The notes beneath the pieces were generated by a model, which was given only the letters and a program-made list of their open reading frames with translations, ran no database searches and was not told the DNA's origin. This document shows positions 14,706 through 21,488 of a stretch of DNA of 29,135 bases, in pieces. The stretch is from positions 1-29,135 of IMG/VR virus record IMGVR_UViG_3300010885_038082. One strand, 5' to 3'. Both the position numbers and the translations under genes were made by a program. The DNA is from a virus. Numbering within the stretch: position 1 is the first letter of the stretch; each line of letters starts with the position of its first letter.

Positions 14706-14733
14706 TTTACGTTTGTAGGTACGTATCTACAAT
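14706..14733 (+). promoter_or_regulatory. Possible promoter with palindrome for the plus-strand 115-residue gene
   Basis: TTTACG, 16-base spacer and TACAAT on the plus strand. The spacer and -10 contain a 16-base near-palindrome, 14715-14730 (GTAG-TACGTA-CTAC), which could be an operator. Moderate match only. Confidence 0.35.
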
Positions 14734-14768
14734 CTATTAACCTAAGTAATTTATTAAAGGAGATTTAT

Positions 14769-15116
14769 ATGAAAATATATTACAATAAACCTACTCGTAG
14801 AAACAGCATTGGTACAAAAACTTGGCCTGACAAAAAAATTAAACCGACTCCAACGCCAACACCACCTGTTCCAGGTAATGGCAACGGCACATCAGGTGAG
14901 TATGATCTCAATTTAATTGAAGTCCCTGGCATTGCATTAACTATTCCTCTACTAGGTAAGATTTTAGAATTTGCCCGAGAAGAATGTAAATGTGACCGAG
15001 ACATACATGCACTACTGGAGCGTCTTATTGAAGTTGGCCTCAATGAGTTTTTGGATATTGAGAACTATTACGATATCTTTGGTGAAGACCAAGGTAGCGA
15101 TAGTTACACAGAATAA
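14769..15116 (+). CDS. Unknown 115-residue protein with Pro-rich linker, opposite strand inside tRNA cluster
   Basis: Starts at ATG 14769 behind a strong AAAGGAG. The N-terminal basic part (NKPTRRNSIGTKTWPDKK) is followed by a PTPTPTPPVPG linker and an acidic helical C-terminal half with a Cys pair (EECKCDRD). The frame is open upstream into the tRNA-Cys gene, but the ribosome site fixes the start. It is the only plus-strand gene between 2744 and 23845 and ends one base before the CCA of the convergent tRNA-Trp. Function unknown. Confidence 0.7.
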   Translation: MKIYYNKPTRRNSIGTKTWPDKKIKPTPTPTPPVPGNGNGTSGEYDLNLIEVPGIALTIPLLGKILEFAREECKCDRDIHALLERLIEVGLNEFLDIENYYDIFGEDQGSDSYTE

Positions 15117-15120
15117 CTGG

Positions 15121-15191
15121 CATCCCGCGAGAGACTCGAACTCCCACTTACGGTTTTGGAGACCGCAGTGCTGCCATTACACCAGCGAGAT
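15121..15191 (-). tRNA. tRNA-Trp(CCA)
   Basis: Acceptor ATCTCGC/GCGGGAT, stem GCGGT/ACCGT, loop CTCCAAA, G73 and encoded CCA. Confidence 0.93.
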
Positions 15192-15200
15192 ATTGTTTGG

Positions 15201-15274
15201 TGGGCCGTGAGTGATTCGAACACTCCACCAATGGATTATGAGTCCACTGCTCTAACCTAATGAGCTAACGGCCC
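15201..15274 (-). tRNA. tRNA(CAT): elongator Met or lysidine-type Ile
   Basis: Acceptor GGGCCGT/ACGGCCC with G1-C72 (not an initiator), stem GTGGA/TCCAT, loop CTCATAA, A73 and encoded CCA. Elongator Met and Ile2 (C34 to lysidine) cannot be separated by eye. Confidence 0.9.
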
Positions 15275-15283
15275 GTAATCTTA

Positions 15284-15312
15284 ATTATACATGCTTTACG
15301 CATGTTTGTCTA
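15284..15312 (-). promoter_or_regulatory. Sigma-70-type promoter TAGACA-17-TATAAT within the tRNA cluster
   Basis: Minus strand: TAGACA 15312-15307 and TATAAT 15289-15284, 17 apart. It fills the gap between tRNA-Ser(TGA) and tRNA(CAT). The spacer holds an inverted repeat (ACATGC/GCATGT, five-base loop). Transcription would start about three bases before tRNA(CAT). Confidence 0.7.
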
Positions 15313-15315
15313 TGG

Positions 15316-15400
15316 CGGAAGCTGTGAGATTCGAACTCACGGACCTTTTACAATCGGCAGTTTTCAAGACTGCTGGTTTAAACCACTCACCCAAGCTTCC
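15316..15400 (-). tRNA. tRNA-Ser(TGA)
   Basis: Class II tRNA with a long variable arm, acceptor GGAAGCT/AGCTTCC, stem GCAGT/ACTGC, loop CTTGAAA, G73 and encoded CCA. It directly follows noncoding element 1 in transcript sense. Confidence 0.94.
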
Positions 15401-15630
15401 TTGCGCTATTTAACACACTGTCTACGACATTTCAGTCCTGGCAATGTGTGTATTAAAGCATACTAAACGAGGCGTTCCGTCTGCAGACAGTACCAAGCTT
15501 ATCTCTAATATGCTTTAATACGCTGTGATTTTTCGCTCCACAAAAGGAACTCTATCCTACAGGCCGCCCATTTGGAACATGTTTAGAGTGCGTCCCGTAG
15601 CTCGCGTTGCTACCTATTCACACTTTGCGA
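15401..15630 (-). ncRNA. Candidate structured noncoding RNA, element 1 (upstream of tRNA-Ser)
   Basis: No credible ORF. A perfect 12-base inverted repeat (15451-15462 with 15509-15520, TATTAAAGCATA) closes a hairpin; five further pairs, including G-U, form only in minus-strand RNA. A second hairpin (about 15409-15457) shares the seven bases TATTAAA with the first, so the two may be alternatives. Both carry the signature CA(C/U)AUU...AGU(G/A)UG inside the stem. ACTCTA/TAGAGT (15549-15554 with 15584-15589) forms another stem, resembling one in element 2. The 3' end would be set by RNase P at tRNA-Ser. Confidence 0.6.
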
Positions 15631-15792
15631 TCAACGATGTTTTTGAATTAACATCTCCTGCTTTTTCAAAGCCTTGTGCATCGCTTCGGCACGTTTAAAC
15701 TTGCTTTGGATCAGTTGTTTAGACTGCTCTTTTGTCAAGGTGTGCGCTTTGATCCACTCTGCTTCTTTTAATTTCTTACTGTCTGTTGTCAT
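15631..15792 (-). CDS. Unknown 53-residue basic helical protein
   Basis: Starts at ATG 15792 behind AAGGAA. The upstream in-frame ATG at 15834 is rejected because it lies in a terminator hairpin. The product (MTTDSKKLKEAEWIKAHTLT at the start) is Lys/Gln-rich and likely a single amphipathic or coiled-coil helix. It lies directly upstream of noncoding element 1. Function unknown. Confidence 0.55.
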   Translation of the reverse strand: MTTDSKKLKEAEWIKAHTLTKEQSKQLIQSKFKRAEAMHKALKKQEMLIQKHR

Positions 15793-15805
15793 AATTCCTT
15801 GGTCT

Positions 15806-15842
15806 AAAAAGAAAACCCTGGAGTCTTTTGACATCCAGGGTT
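15806..15842 (-). terminator. Rho-independent terminator
   Basis: Minus strand AACCCTGGA/TCCAGGGTT, 9 pairs, 11-base loop (with inner GTC/GAC), followed by TTCTTTTT. It ends the short transcript that begins at the promoter 15987-16015. Confidence 0.8.
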
Positions 15843-15862
15843 CAGTAAATGTTTAGATTACT

Positions 15863-15979
15863 TTATCCTGGATTGGCTCCTAGAATATGACGGCTCATAA
15901 TAAAAGAAGTGCAGAAGCTTGAGCTCTGTTTTGAGCACCAACTTTGTTTCTTCGATATTGATATGAGTTTGTTCATCAT
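15863..15979 (-). CDS. Possible 38-residue leaderless ORF in the short transcript
   Basis: ATG 15979 lies at or next to the expected transcription start. The product (MMNKLISISKKQSWCSKQSS at the start) is basic and Ser-rich without recognisable motif. No Shine-Dalgarno; low confidence. Confidence 0.3.
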   Translation of the reverse strand: MMNKLISISKKQSWCSKQSSSFCTSFIMSRHILGANPG

Positions 15980-15986
15980 AGTAATC

Positions 15987-16015
15987 ATTATACACTTACT
16001 TAGCCTTTGTGTCAA
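15987..16015 (-). promoter_or_regulatory. Perfect sigma-70 consensus promoter TTGACA-17-TATAAT
   Basis: Minus strand: TTGACA 16015-16010, 17-base spacer, TATAAT 15992-15987, both boxes perfect. It lies just after the 70-residue membrane gene. Confidence 0.85.
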
Positions 16016-16042
16016 CCTCTGTTTGACTTTTTAGCAAAAATT

Positions 16043-16255
16043 TTAACTTTTTAATTTCTCTTCTGCTTCCAGTTCGGAAAGCTTCATTTTATACACCACA
16101 AGACCGCCATAGGCTATCATGATAGAACATGCGCCAATGCCGATGATAGCAATTGGTACGGTATTAAGCAAAATGCCGGTACCAATACCAATAACTACAG
16201 CAAGTCCAAAAACTTTTGCCACTTCAAGTGCGGCACGTTGTTTGAGTGTCAACAT
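16043..16255 (-). CDS. Small membrane protein, two predicted TM helices
   Basis: 70 residues with hydrophobic segments at about 12-31 and 34-55, Gly-rich, and a charged C-terminal tail (KLSELEAEEKLKS). AAAGG precedes the ATG and a perfect consensus promoter lies just upstream. Topology would fit a holin or other small inner-membrane protein, but nothing specific supports this. Confidence 0.65.
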   Translation of the reverse strand: MLTLKQRAALEVAKVFGLAVVIGIGTGILLNTVPIAIIGIGACSIMIAYGGLVVYKMKLSELEAEEKLKS

Positions 16256-16276
16256 AGAAATCCTTTAAAAAGAACT

Positions 16277-16305
16277 ATTATAGCAGGAGATTTAGTTTTT
16301 GTCAA
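16277..16305 (-). promoter_or_regulatory. Perfect sigma-70 consensus promoter TTGACA-17-TATAAT
   Basis: Minus strand: TTGACA 16305-16300, 17-base spacer, TATAAT 16282-16277. It drives the 70-residue membrane gene and may continue downstream. Confidence 0.85.
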
Positions 16306-16312
16306 CCAGTGA

Positions 16313-16334
16313 AGTGTTGTAAAAATACAACACT
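16313..16334 (-). repeat. Perfect hairpin at the end of the 13-gene run
   Basis: AGTGTTGTA/TACAACACT, nine perfect pairs with a T-rich four-base loop, beginning at the stop codon of the last gene. No T tract follows, so it may protect the mRNA 3' end or act as a weak terminator. Confidence 0.5.
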
Positions 16335-17017
16335 CAAGATCTACACTTGTTAAAGTGTTCTTGTAACCAACTGTAATTGTTGATTAAATTAAGTCTCGAC
16401 ATGTCGTCTTGACATTCGTTGACATAGGCTACAGCGTCCTGGTAACCGCGGTAACACCAAGCGGCATTATTTTTCCCATCGTCAAGATCTTTACACGCAA
16501 TCCAACTGTTGACAAACTGTTCTCTGTGATGCTTGCCCGGGCGATTTTTAAAGATAACGCTGGTTAATTTAACACAATGACGAAACGCCGCTCGCCAAGC
16601 ATCAAATGGTGTTTCATTGTAAGCAGTGATTGAAAAGGTGTTGTTTACTATTACCTTGCTGTCAGTGGCATTTAAAGAAAATTCACCATGTCGCATGTCT
16701 TTAGCAACAATTTTATCAACTGTCCAAAGTTTAACAGCACCCAGTGTAGAAGTTGTATTCTGTATTGGATCCTGCGCTGTAAACAATATCAGGTCATGCG
16801 TGATCTGTTGGTTATAAACCAATGGTTTTAATAACCAATTATCTCCGTCAACTGTCCAGAAATTCTTAGAAGTTGATAACGATTCGCATGCCAAGTGTAC
16901 ACGATCTATGCCGTTGATTCCGTGTATGCGTTTTGCATCTGGATGTAGCTCAAGCAATCTTTTCCAGTTTTTCTCAGCATTGCTTTCTTGATAGCTTATG
17001 AAAAATATATCAGACAT
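16334..17017 (-). CDS. Phage glycosyltransferase-like protein (GT-A type, DGD)
   Basis: 227 residues from ATG 17017. The pattern DIFFISYQESNAEKNW near the start, then NFWTVDGDNWLL (DGD at the place of a metal-binding DxD), resembles proteins of T4-like marine phages annotated as glycosyltransferase-like. The frame extends to 17065, but the chosen ATG makes a short (8-base) overlap with the previous gene and matches the family start. It is the last gene of the 13-gene run. Sugar donor and acceptor unknown. Confidence 0.6.
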   Translation of the reverse strand: MSDIFFISYQESNAEKNWKRLLELHPDAKRIHGINGIDRVHLACESLSTSKNFWTVDGDNWLLKPLVYNQQITHDLILFTAQDPIQNTTSTLGAVKLWTVDKIVAKDMRHGEFSLNATDSKVIVNNTFSITAYNETPFDAWRAAFRHCVKLTSVIFKNRPGKHHREQFVNSWIACKDLDDGKNNAAWCYRGYQDAVAYVNECQDDMSRLNLINNYSWLQEHFNKCRS

Positions 17018-17570
17018 TTCTTGGTATTTTATCCAGTGCCTTGAGAATCTCTTGATCAGTGTCACTGTAACCTCTGTTTGTATATTTAAAGTATCTTTCT
17101 CGAATTAAACTGTGTTGTCCTGCAAATCCTTCAAGCTGTCCAGTGACTCTAAGCGTTTTATGAATTATATCCTTTAAGGTATTATTATTCATAATGGTGT
17201 ATTTTCCATCTGTGGCAATGGCGCACACACTATAATCAACCCAGCGTATTCTATCTGCGGCTGTGGCATCATGTACCACAGCTTGTACCTGGCAATTGTT
17301 AACGGTCCAGGTGATTTTGGTTTGACCTCTTGAATTTAACTGTTGAAATTTATTGCTTCTTGTTGTACGTTGAATATCAACTGAAATTGGAGATAACAGT
17401 TTGTCAAGTTCAGCAATGCTGGCTTCTGAGCGGCAAACAATATCAATGTCGTTGGCCTGCCATGTGCAACGGCCCAATTGGGACTCAATTTGATATGTTA
17501 GATAACTGCCTGTGATGTAAGGACCTGTAACCAAGTCAAAATTTACCACAGAAGCAAGATAGTTGATCAT
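17010..17570 (-). CDS. Nucleotidyltransferase-fold protein, paralogue 1
   Basis: 186 residues. TGPYITGSYLTY near position 15-26 followed by NDIDIVC gives the G-S...D-x-D signature of the polymerase-beta nucleotidyltransferase fold. The C-terminal part (RERYFKYTNRGYSD) matches the second copy at 23253, and so does the spacing. Such minimal proteins transfer nucleotides to small molecules, proteins or RNA; target unknown. Two bases separate it from the 59-residue gene upstream and it overlaps the GT-like gene by eight. Confidence 0.65.
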   Translation of the reverse strand: MINYLASVVNFDLVTGPYITGSYLTYQIESQLGRCTWQANDIDIVCRSEASIAELDKLLSPISVDIQRTTRSNKFQQLNSRGQTKITWTVNNCQVQAVVHDATAADRIRWVDYSVCAIATDGKYTIMNNNTLKDIIHKTLRVTGQLEGFAGQHSLIRERYFKYTNRGYSDTDQEILKALDKIPRNV

Positions 17571-17572
17571 GT

Positions 17573-17752
17573 TTACCAGTCGCCATTATCAACCACAAGT
17601 CTAAGTGATAAAAATGCAAACTGTGCTGTATATTCACTTCTGTTAGGGGCAGGGCAGACCCACGGATGTTCATTCTTAAACCAATGAAACTGCCAGTGTA
17701 ATGGGTTTAACACCAGTGTAATCCAAATACCGCTGTAGCGTAGCCAATCCAT
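17573..17752 (-). CDS. Unknown 59-residue Trp-rich protein
   Basis: Starts MDWLRYSGIWITLVLNPLHW and holds seven tryptophans in 59 residues; the aromatic N-terminus could associate with membrane. Its ATG overlaps the phosphatase stop (TAATG) and its stop is two bases before the nucleotidyltransferase ATG, so it fits exactly in the operon. No family recognised. Confidence 0.6.
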   Translation of the reverse strand: MDWLRYSGIWITLVLNPLHWQFHWFKNEHPWVCPAPNRSEYTAQFAFLSLRLVVDNGDW

Positions 17753-18288
17753 TAGTTGTTGCCTTTTTTTAATCTATGTTCACGTCTTGCTTGGGCAAGT
17801 GTGTCCCATCTTTCATTTGAATCAAACCACTCTTTATCAAGTGGTGTTCCATTGATGGTGGGCAATTCATTGCTGTCATAGGTCCAGCCTAAGGCCTTCA
17901 TCATGCGATGCTTGACCAACAAGTTTGGAGCACGAAATGCTTCTGTGTCGTCAAATCCCATCATAATGCCTACTTCACACACTGCGCCACTACGGCAAAC
18001 ACCAGCATGGCAATGTACAATAACATTCATACGATTAGCTAATGCATGTTTCAACAATTCAGCCAACTCTGCGGCCTGTTCGTGACTGCATCGCATGGCT
18101 TCGTCGAGTGCAAAGTCCTTCTCTTCAATGTCTAGGAATTGAAACTGATGAGCTTCCTTAAAGTTGTACTTGGGAGTAGGGAAGTCGCCGGGCGGATCAA
18201 CAATTTGAATCAGCATGGCGTTTTCACCAGGATTGATGTGATAACCTTTTTTAATATCACTTAGTGAAACATTTTGAATCCACGGCAT
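17752..18288 (-). CDS. Dual-specificity/tyrosine phosphatase-like protein
   Basis: 178 residues with the Cys-based phosphatase P-loop HCHAGVCRSG (Cys93, Arg99), within the HCx5R signature. The general-acid loop is less clear. Members hydrolyse phosphotyrosine, phosphoserine/threonine or non-protein phosphates, in the cytoplasm. AAAGGAAAAG before the ATG. In this operon it could act on a phosphorylated sugar or intermediate as well as on host proteins. Confidence 0.8.
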   Translation of the reverse strand: MPWIQNVSLSDIKKGYHINPGENAMLIQIVDPPGDFPTPKYNFKEAHQFQFLDIEEKDFALDEAMRCSHEQAAELAELLKHALANRMNVIVHCHAGVCRSGAVCEVGIMMGFDDTEAFRAPNLLVKHRMMKALGWTYDSNELPTINGTPLDKEWFDSNERWDTLAQARREHRLKKGNN

Positions 18289-18300
18289 ATCTTTTCCTTT

Positions 18301-18930
18301 TTATTTTAAGATATTTAAAATCTTATTTTTATAAATCTGGTGTTGTTTGGGACCCGGATGTTGAAGATCTGTGCCAACATCAACAAATTCGTCACCATCT
18401 ACTCCTAGAACAACACCAGGCGCATTGCCAATTAATTTTAAGAAAAGATCTGTTTGTTCTTTTAACAGTCTTCTCATTACCCATATTATACAATAATCAA
18501 CTGAACCTATTTTTTCTAAAAAATTAACAACCTGGCAAACATAATCGCGTGCCTTAAATGCTAAATTTTCATCTAATAACCTTCTGTGACTAATGATATT
18601 TTCAAATTCAGGATTCAATTTATTGTAGTAATGCCAGGTTACATTTTGTTTAGTACCATTGGCAAAATAATAAACAAATCTATTGATACCTGTCAGTCCC
18701 CATATCAGTTTATCACCTGGTCGTATATCAGCCCTGAGTATTTGATCCACTGCCCATTCAATTGACGTTCCGGGTTCTGTCAGATACACAGGAGTCATAT
18801 CTAGTTCATGTGATACTAACTGTCCGTATTTTTCGTCAGCACCGACTCCTGTACCATGAGAAATGCTACAGCCCACAATCCATAGAACAGGATCATCATT
18901 GGGTCTTTTGCTTGTCAGCTTCATACTCAA
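18301..18930 (-). CDS. SGNH/GDSL-like hydrolase, copy 1
   Basis: 209 residues. Block I is VGCSISHGTG (nucleophile Ser22) and block V is a D-x-x-H-P pair (DLQHPGPKQHQ) near the C-terminus, the Ser-Asp-His arrangement of SGNH esterases. Such enzymes remove or transfer acyl groups on glycans and lipids. No signal peptide, so it would act in the cytoplasm. The start (18930 or 18924) overlaps the sulfotransferase gene by about 30 bases. It shares both motifs with the gene at 23845. Confidence 0.65.
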   Translation of the reverse strand: MSMKLTSKRPNDDPVLWIVGCSISHGTGVGADEKYGQLVSHELDMTPVYLTEPGTSIEWAVDQILRADIRPGDKLIWGLTGINRFVYYFANGTKQNVTWHYYNKLNPEFENIISHRRLLDENLAFKARDYVCQVVNFLEKIGSVDYCIIWVMRRLLKEQTDLFLKLIGNAPGVVLGVDGDEFVDVGTDLQHPGPKQHQIYKNKILNILK

Positions 18931-19639
18931 CCGTCAATTTCTCTACAAGATCTAACATTGTCTGACTCAATCGAACACGGTAATCCCTGTTTTGCTTTCT
19001 AGGAAAGCCATCACGTTCAAAGAAATCTATGTCTTCATAAGCCAGTATTTTGGCATTATGACTGTTGACATCATTGATGATACGGTCAAGCGTCTTAATC
19101 CTATCAACTAAATTGTACAACACGCCTGGATCTATGTCAAGCACTTGATCTGTAAATTCACCCTCAATCAACTGTCCAAATTGTTTTGTTGAATATGCAA
19201 TTACGTAACTGCCAAGTTGAGCACGTTTGTCTTTTCGATAAAGATAATAATTCTTTTCTGCCATATTCATCAAATATTGCCTAATTTCAGGATCTATGGG
19301 GTCAACATGATTGTGCATGATTGTTTTTCTATTAGAAGAATATTGCTTTAACAAACTAAATCTATGCTGTTCTTCTTCGTTGGGTGACCTGGTTCTTGGT
19401 TCATACATCTTTTTAAAATCAATTGAACCATTATCAATAAAGTATTCTAAATAATATGCTCCTGGCTCATAATCATTTAAGGCAAACATCAATCCATCAC
19501 TGTTACGCATATAGTAATTTTTCATGTGATGCTTATTAAACAGCTCGTTAATATACACAGAATCTGAGTGAATTGATTTAAGATAATAGCTGTACCATAC
19601 ACTGCCAGTTCTAGGTGTTGACCAAACGTTTATAATCAT
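18896..19639 (-). CDS. Sulfotransferase-like protein
   Basis: 247 residues. MIINVWSTPRTGSVWYSYYL at the start contains the phosphosulfate-binding loop (TPRTGSxW after a beta strand), and YYLYRKDKRAQLGSYVIAY at about 130-150 matches the 3'-phosphate-binding strand and helix. It is the clearest stand-alone sulfotransferase in the window. Acceptor unknown. Located between a dioxygenase-like gene (8-base gap) and the SGNH gene (overlap). Confidence 0.75.
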   Translation of the reverse strand: MIINVWSTPRTGSVWYSYYLKSIHSDSVYINELFNKHHMKNYYMRNSDGLMFALNDYEPGAYYLEYFIDNGSIDFKKMYEPRTRSPNEEEQHRFSLLKQYSSNRKTIMHNHVDPIDPEIRQYLMNMAEKNYYLYRKDKRAQLGSYVIAYSTKQFGQLIEGEFTDQVLDIDPGVLYNLVDRIKTLDRIINDVNSHNAKILAYEDIDFFERDGFPRKQNRDYRVRLSQTMLDLVEKLTVEYEADKQKTQ

Positions 19640-19647
19640 ATCAAATC

Positions 19648-20298
19648 TTAATAGGTAGCAGTGCCTGGCTTTTCTGCGTATTGTTCAAGGTTGTCTATTA
19701 TTTGATAGTCACGTCTATCCATTAAAATCTTCACTTCAGGACCATATTCATCGTGGCCTTCCCAGGGGCTACCCATGGCCAATGTTAACTTTACTGTGTC
19801 ACTTTCATTGTCCATGCCATGTACCCAACTGCCATCCATTAAAAATGCACCGTCAACTTCTGGTACATGTACATCACCTGCCTTGGTCTTGAAAAATAAT
19901 GAGTCTGTGCGGCCTCTTAGTACAATACGGAATTTGTGCTTTTTGGTGCCTACTTCGTGTACCTTACTGTCAATGTGTATTGCATTCTTAGCACCAGGTT
20001 GTGTAATAAGAATCATTAATCTACTACGCATGCCTGTCCAAGGGAATACTACATTTTCAAAGTAGTCTTTAATGGTTGGCGGAGTATGATCTGCCCAAAC
20101 AAATTCACCCTGGTGACGATTTGAAATGCTTTGGGCACCCAATTGACCTGTTTTTGTCACTAAAGGAATCATGTGAATTTCACGGTATGCGTCCCAGAAA
20201 ACAGCGTCAGTTCCCAGCAATGGTTCAATTTCTGCTATTGCCTTGGCCTTGTCAATGGGAGGCAAATCAACAGTTGCAAATAATAAATTTTTACTCAT
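19648..20298 (-). CDS. Fe(II)/2OG-dioxygenase-like (Asp/Asn beta-hydroxylase-type) protein B
   Basis: 216 residues from ATG 20298, which follows the previous stop by one base. It has H-x-D (His108, Asp110 in AIHIDS) and distal His160 in SWVHGMDN with a following basic residue, the 2-His-1-carboxylate layout of double-stranded beta-helix dioxygenases. These hydroxylate peptides or small molecules with O2 and 2-oxoglutarate. The longer frame to 20334 is rejected because it overlaps the upstream gene. Substrate unknown. Confidence 0.7.
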   Translation of the reverse strand: MSKNLLFATVDLPPIDKAKAIAEIEPLLGTDAVFWDAYREIHMIPLVTKTGQLGAQSISNRHQGEFVWADHTPPTIKDYFENVVFPWTGMRSRLMILITQPGAKNAIHIDSKVHEVGTKKHKFRIVLRGRTDSLFFKTKAGDVHVPEVDGAFLMDGSWVHGMDNESDTVKLTLAMGSPWEGHDEYGPEVKILMDRRDYQIIDNLEQYAEKPGTATY

Positions 20299-20299
20299 A

Positions 20300-20938
20300 T
20301 TAAATTCCAAATAATTTCTTTTTTGCGTCGGCAAATGTCATGTCACGATATTCATTTTTAGCCCTCATACCAACAATGGTTCTTGCATTGGCACTGGCAG
20401 TATTGTCCCATTCATGATATATTGTGGTATTAAATAATATAGCATGTTCTTGAGAAAAATGTCTGGCAGCCAGGCATTTGGGTTTTTTAATTGATTCGTC
20501 AAGTATGTAGCTTACAGTGTCATGGTGAACAGCATCTTCACCGTCATACCATCTGGTAATACACTGATCATCTTTAATAAAAACAGGATAATTAAGTCTG
20601 AAATTCACTGGTTTATTGATTTCAGCATTGATGTCCAGGTGTATAGGGCTTTTGACTCCGGGGTAAGTGGTCAAGAAGGCCGCAGATCTATCCAGATGTA
20701 AAAATTCAGAGCATGGATTGTTGTCTATTAGAAGAGTTAAATCCTTGTCATTTTTAACATAAAATTCTTCAGTTTGATAATTGGGATACACTTGTTGTAT
20801 TGCAGTAACGCCTTTGTTGTTTGATACAACAAAATTTGATTGGTTAGCAGTGTCTTGTAACAATTTTATATAATCATCTAGGCCAGGGTAGGAGAAGGTT
20901 ATATAGTACGGACTGCAATCTTTAATAATTTTAAACAT
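20300..20938 (-). CDS. Fe(II)/2OG-dioxygenase-like protein A
   Basis: 212 residues with His100-x-Asp102 (SPIHLDINAE), distal His175 (IYHEWDN) and Arg186 as possible 2-oxoglutarate anchor. The spacing fits a cupin-type hydroxylase. One base separates it from the GNAT-like gene upstream. It differs from the two neighbouring dioxygenase-like proteins outside the metal site, so the three may act on different positions or substrates. Confidence 0.7.
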   Translation of the reverse strand: MFKIIKDCSPYYITFSYPGLDDYIKLLQDTANQSNFVVSNNKGVTAIQQVYPNYQTEEFYVKNDKDLTLLIDNNPCSEFLHLDRSAAFLTTYPGVKSPIHLDINAEINKPVNFRLNYPVFIKDDQCITRWYDGEDAVHHDTVSYILDESIKKPKCLAARHFSQEHAILFNTTIYHEWDNTASANARTIVGMRAKNEYRDMTFADAKKKLFGI

Positions 20939-20939
20939 T

Positions 20940-21485
20940 TTATTTTAATTCCACCGTTAACAATTGCTGAAGCACACCATTGAACATGACAGGGCCGTCA
21001 CTGGGAACAAATACAGTGTCTGGAAATGCTTTTCTTAGATGATATTTTCTGCTTATTTCAAATAATCTCTGATTATAGTCATTGAATGACAGTATGTATT
21101 GTTTACATCCTTGTTCATTTGCTCGACGAAATTGTTCAGTCATAGTATGAGTATGAATATAGGCCTTCATACAGCCCAGCCCCTTTACAATCTTTTCAGC
21201 ATTTGAAAACCATCTAAATCCACCCTGATATATTTTTTTATTGTCAATGTGTCTTACTATTCCGCCACTGCCGCCCCATATTTTGCCATCGACATAGACC
21301 AGGGCATAAGTGTCTAACTTGTCATCACGTAACAAACTCAATAAACTCCACGGATGCATATACCCATAGTTTTCTGGCAAATTGTCTACATCAGCATCAA
21401 AGTACGCTGTTAAACCTGCAGTCAGCTTTTGTGTAAATTCAGCCTTATTCTCAGCAGACAGTACAAGCACATCAATCACATCCAT
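20940..21485 (-). CDS. GNAT-like acyltransferase (tentative)
   Basis: 181 residues. A strand pair YALVYVDGKIWGGSGGIVRH followed by a helix with Gly (EKIVKGLGCMKAYIHTH) is compatible with the GNAT core, and phage homologues of this type are often called acetyltransferases. The acetyl-CoA loop is weak. It lies three bases after the Asp-hydroxylase-type gene and one before the next. Confidence 0.45.
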   Translation of the reverse strand: MDVIDVLVLSAENKAEFTQKLTAGLTAYFDADVDNLPENYGYMHPWSLLSLLRDDKLDTYALVYVDGKIWGGSGGIVRHIDNKKIYQGGFRWFSNAEKIVKGLGCMKAYIHTHTMTEQFRRANEQGCKQYILSFNDYNQRLFEISRKYHLRKAFPDTVFVPSDGPVMFNGVLQQLLTVELK

Positions 21486-21488
21486 GTT

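Larger units (their letters stand above)
15806..15980 (-). ncRNA. Candidate small RNA or short mRNA (about 175 nt) between consensus promoter and terminator
   Basis: A perfect consensus promoter and a strong terminator bound this stretch, so a discrete minus-strand transcript of about 175 nt is expected. It contains a 38-codon frame (15863-15979) and a GCTC/GAGC stem. Whether it works as RNA or is translated cannot be told. Confidence 0.55.

Noticed and set aside
14625-14768. Upstream extension of the plus-strand 115-residue gene
   Set aside because: It is antisense to tRNA-Cys, and AAAGGAG lies before ATG 14769.
15793-15834. Upstream start of the 53-residue gene
   Set aside because: It is inside the intrinsic terminator hairpin; AAGGAA precedes ATG 15792.
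16313-16334. Classical intrinsic terminator after the 13-gene run
   Set aside because: The hairpin is perfect but no T tract follows on either strand, so I list it only as a hairpin.
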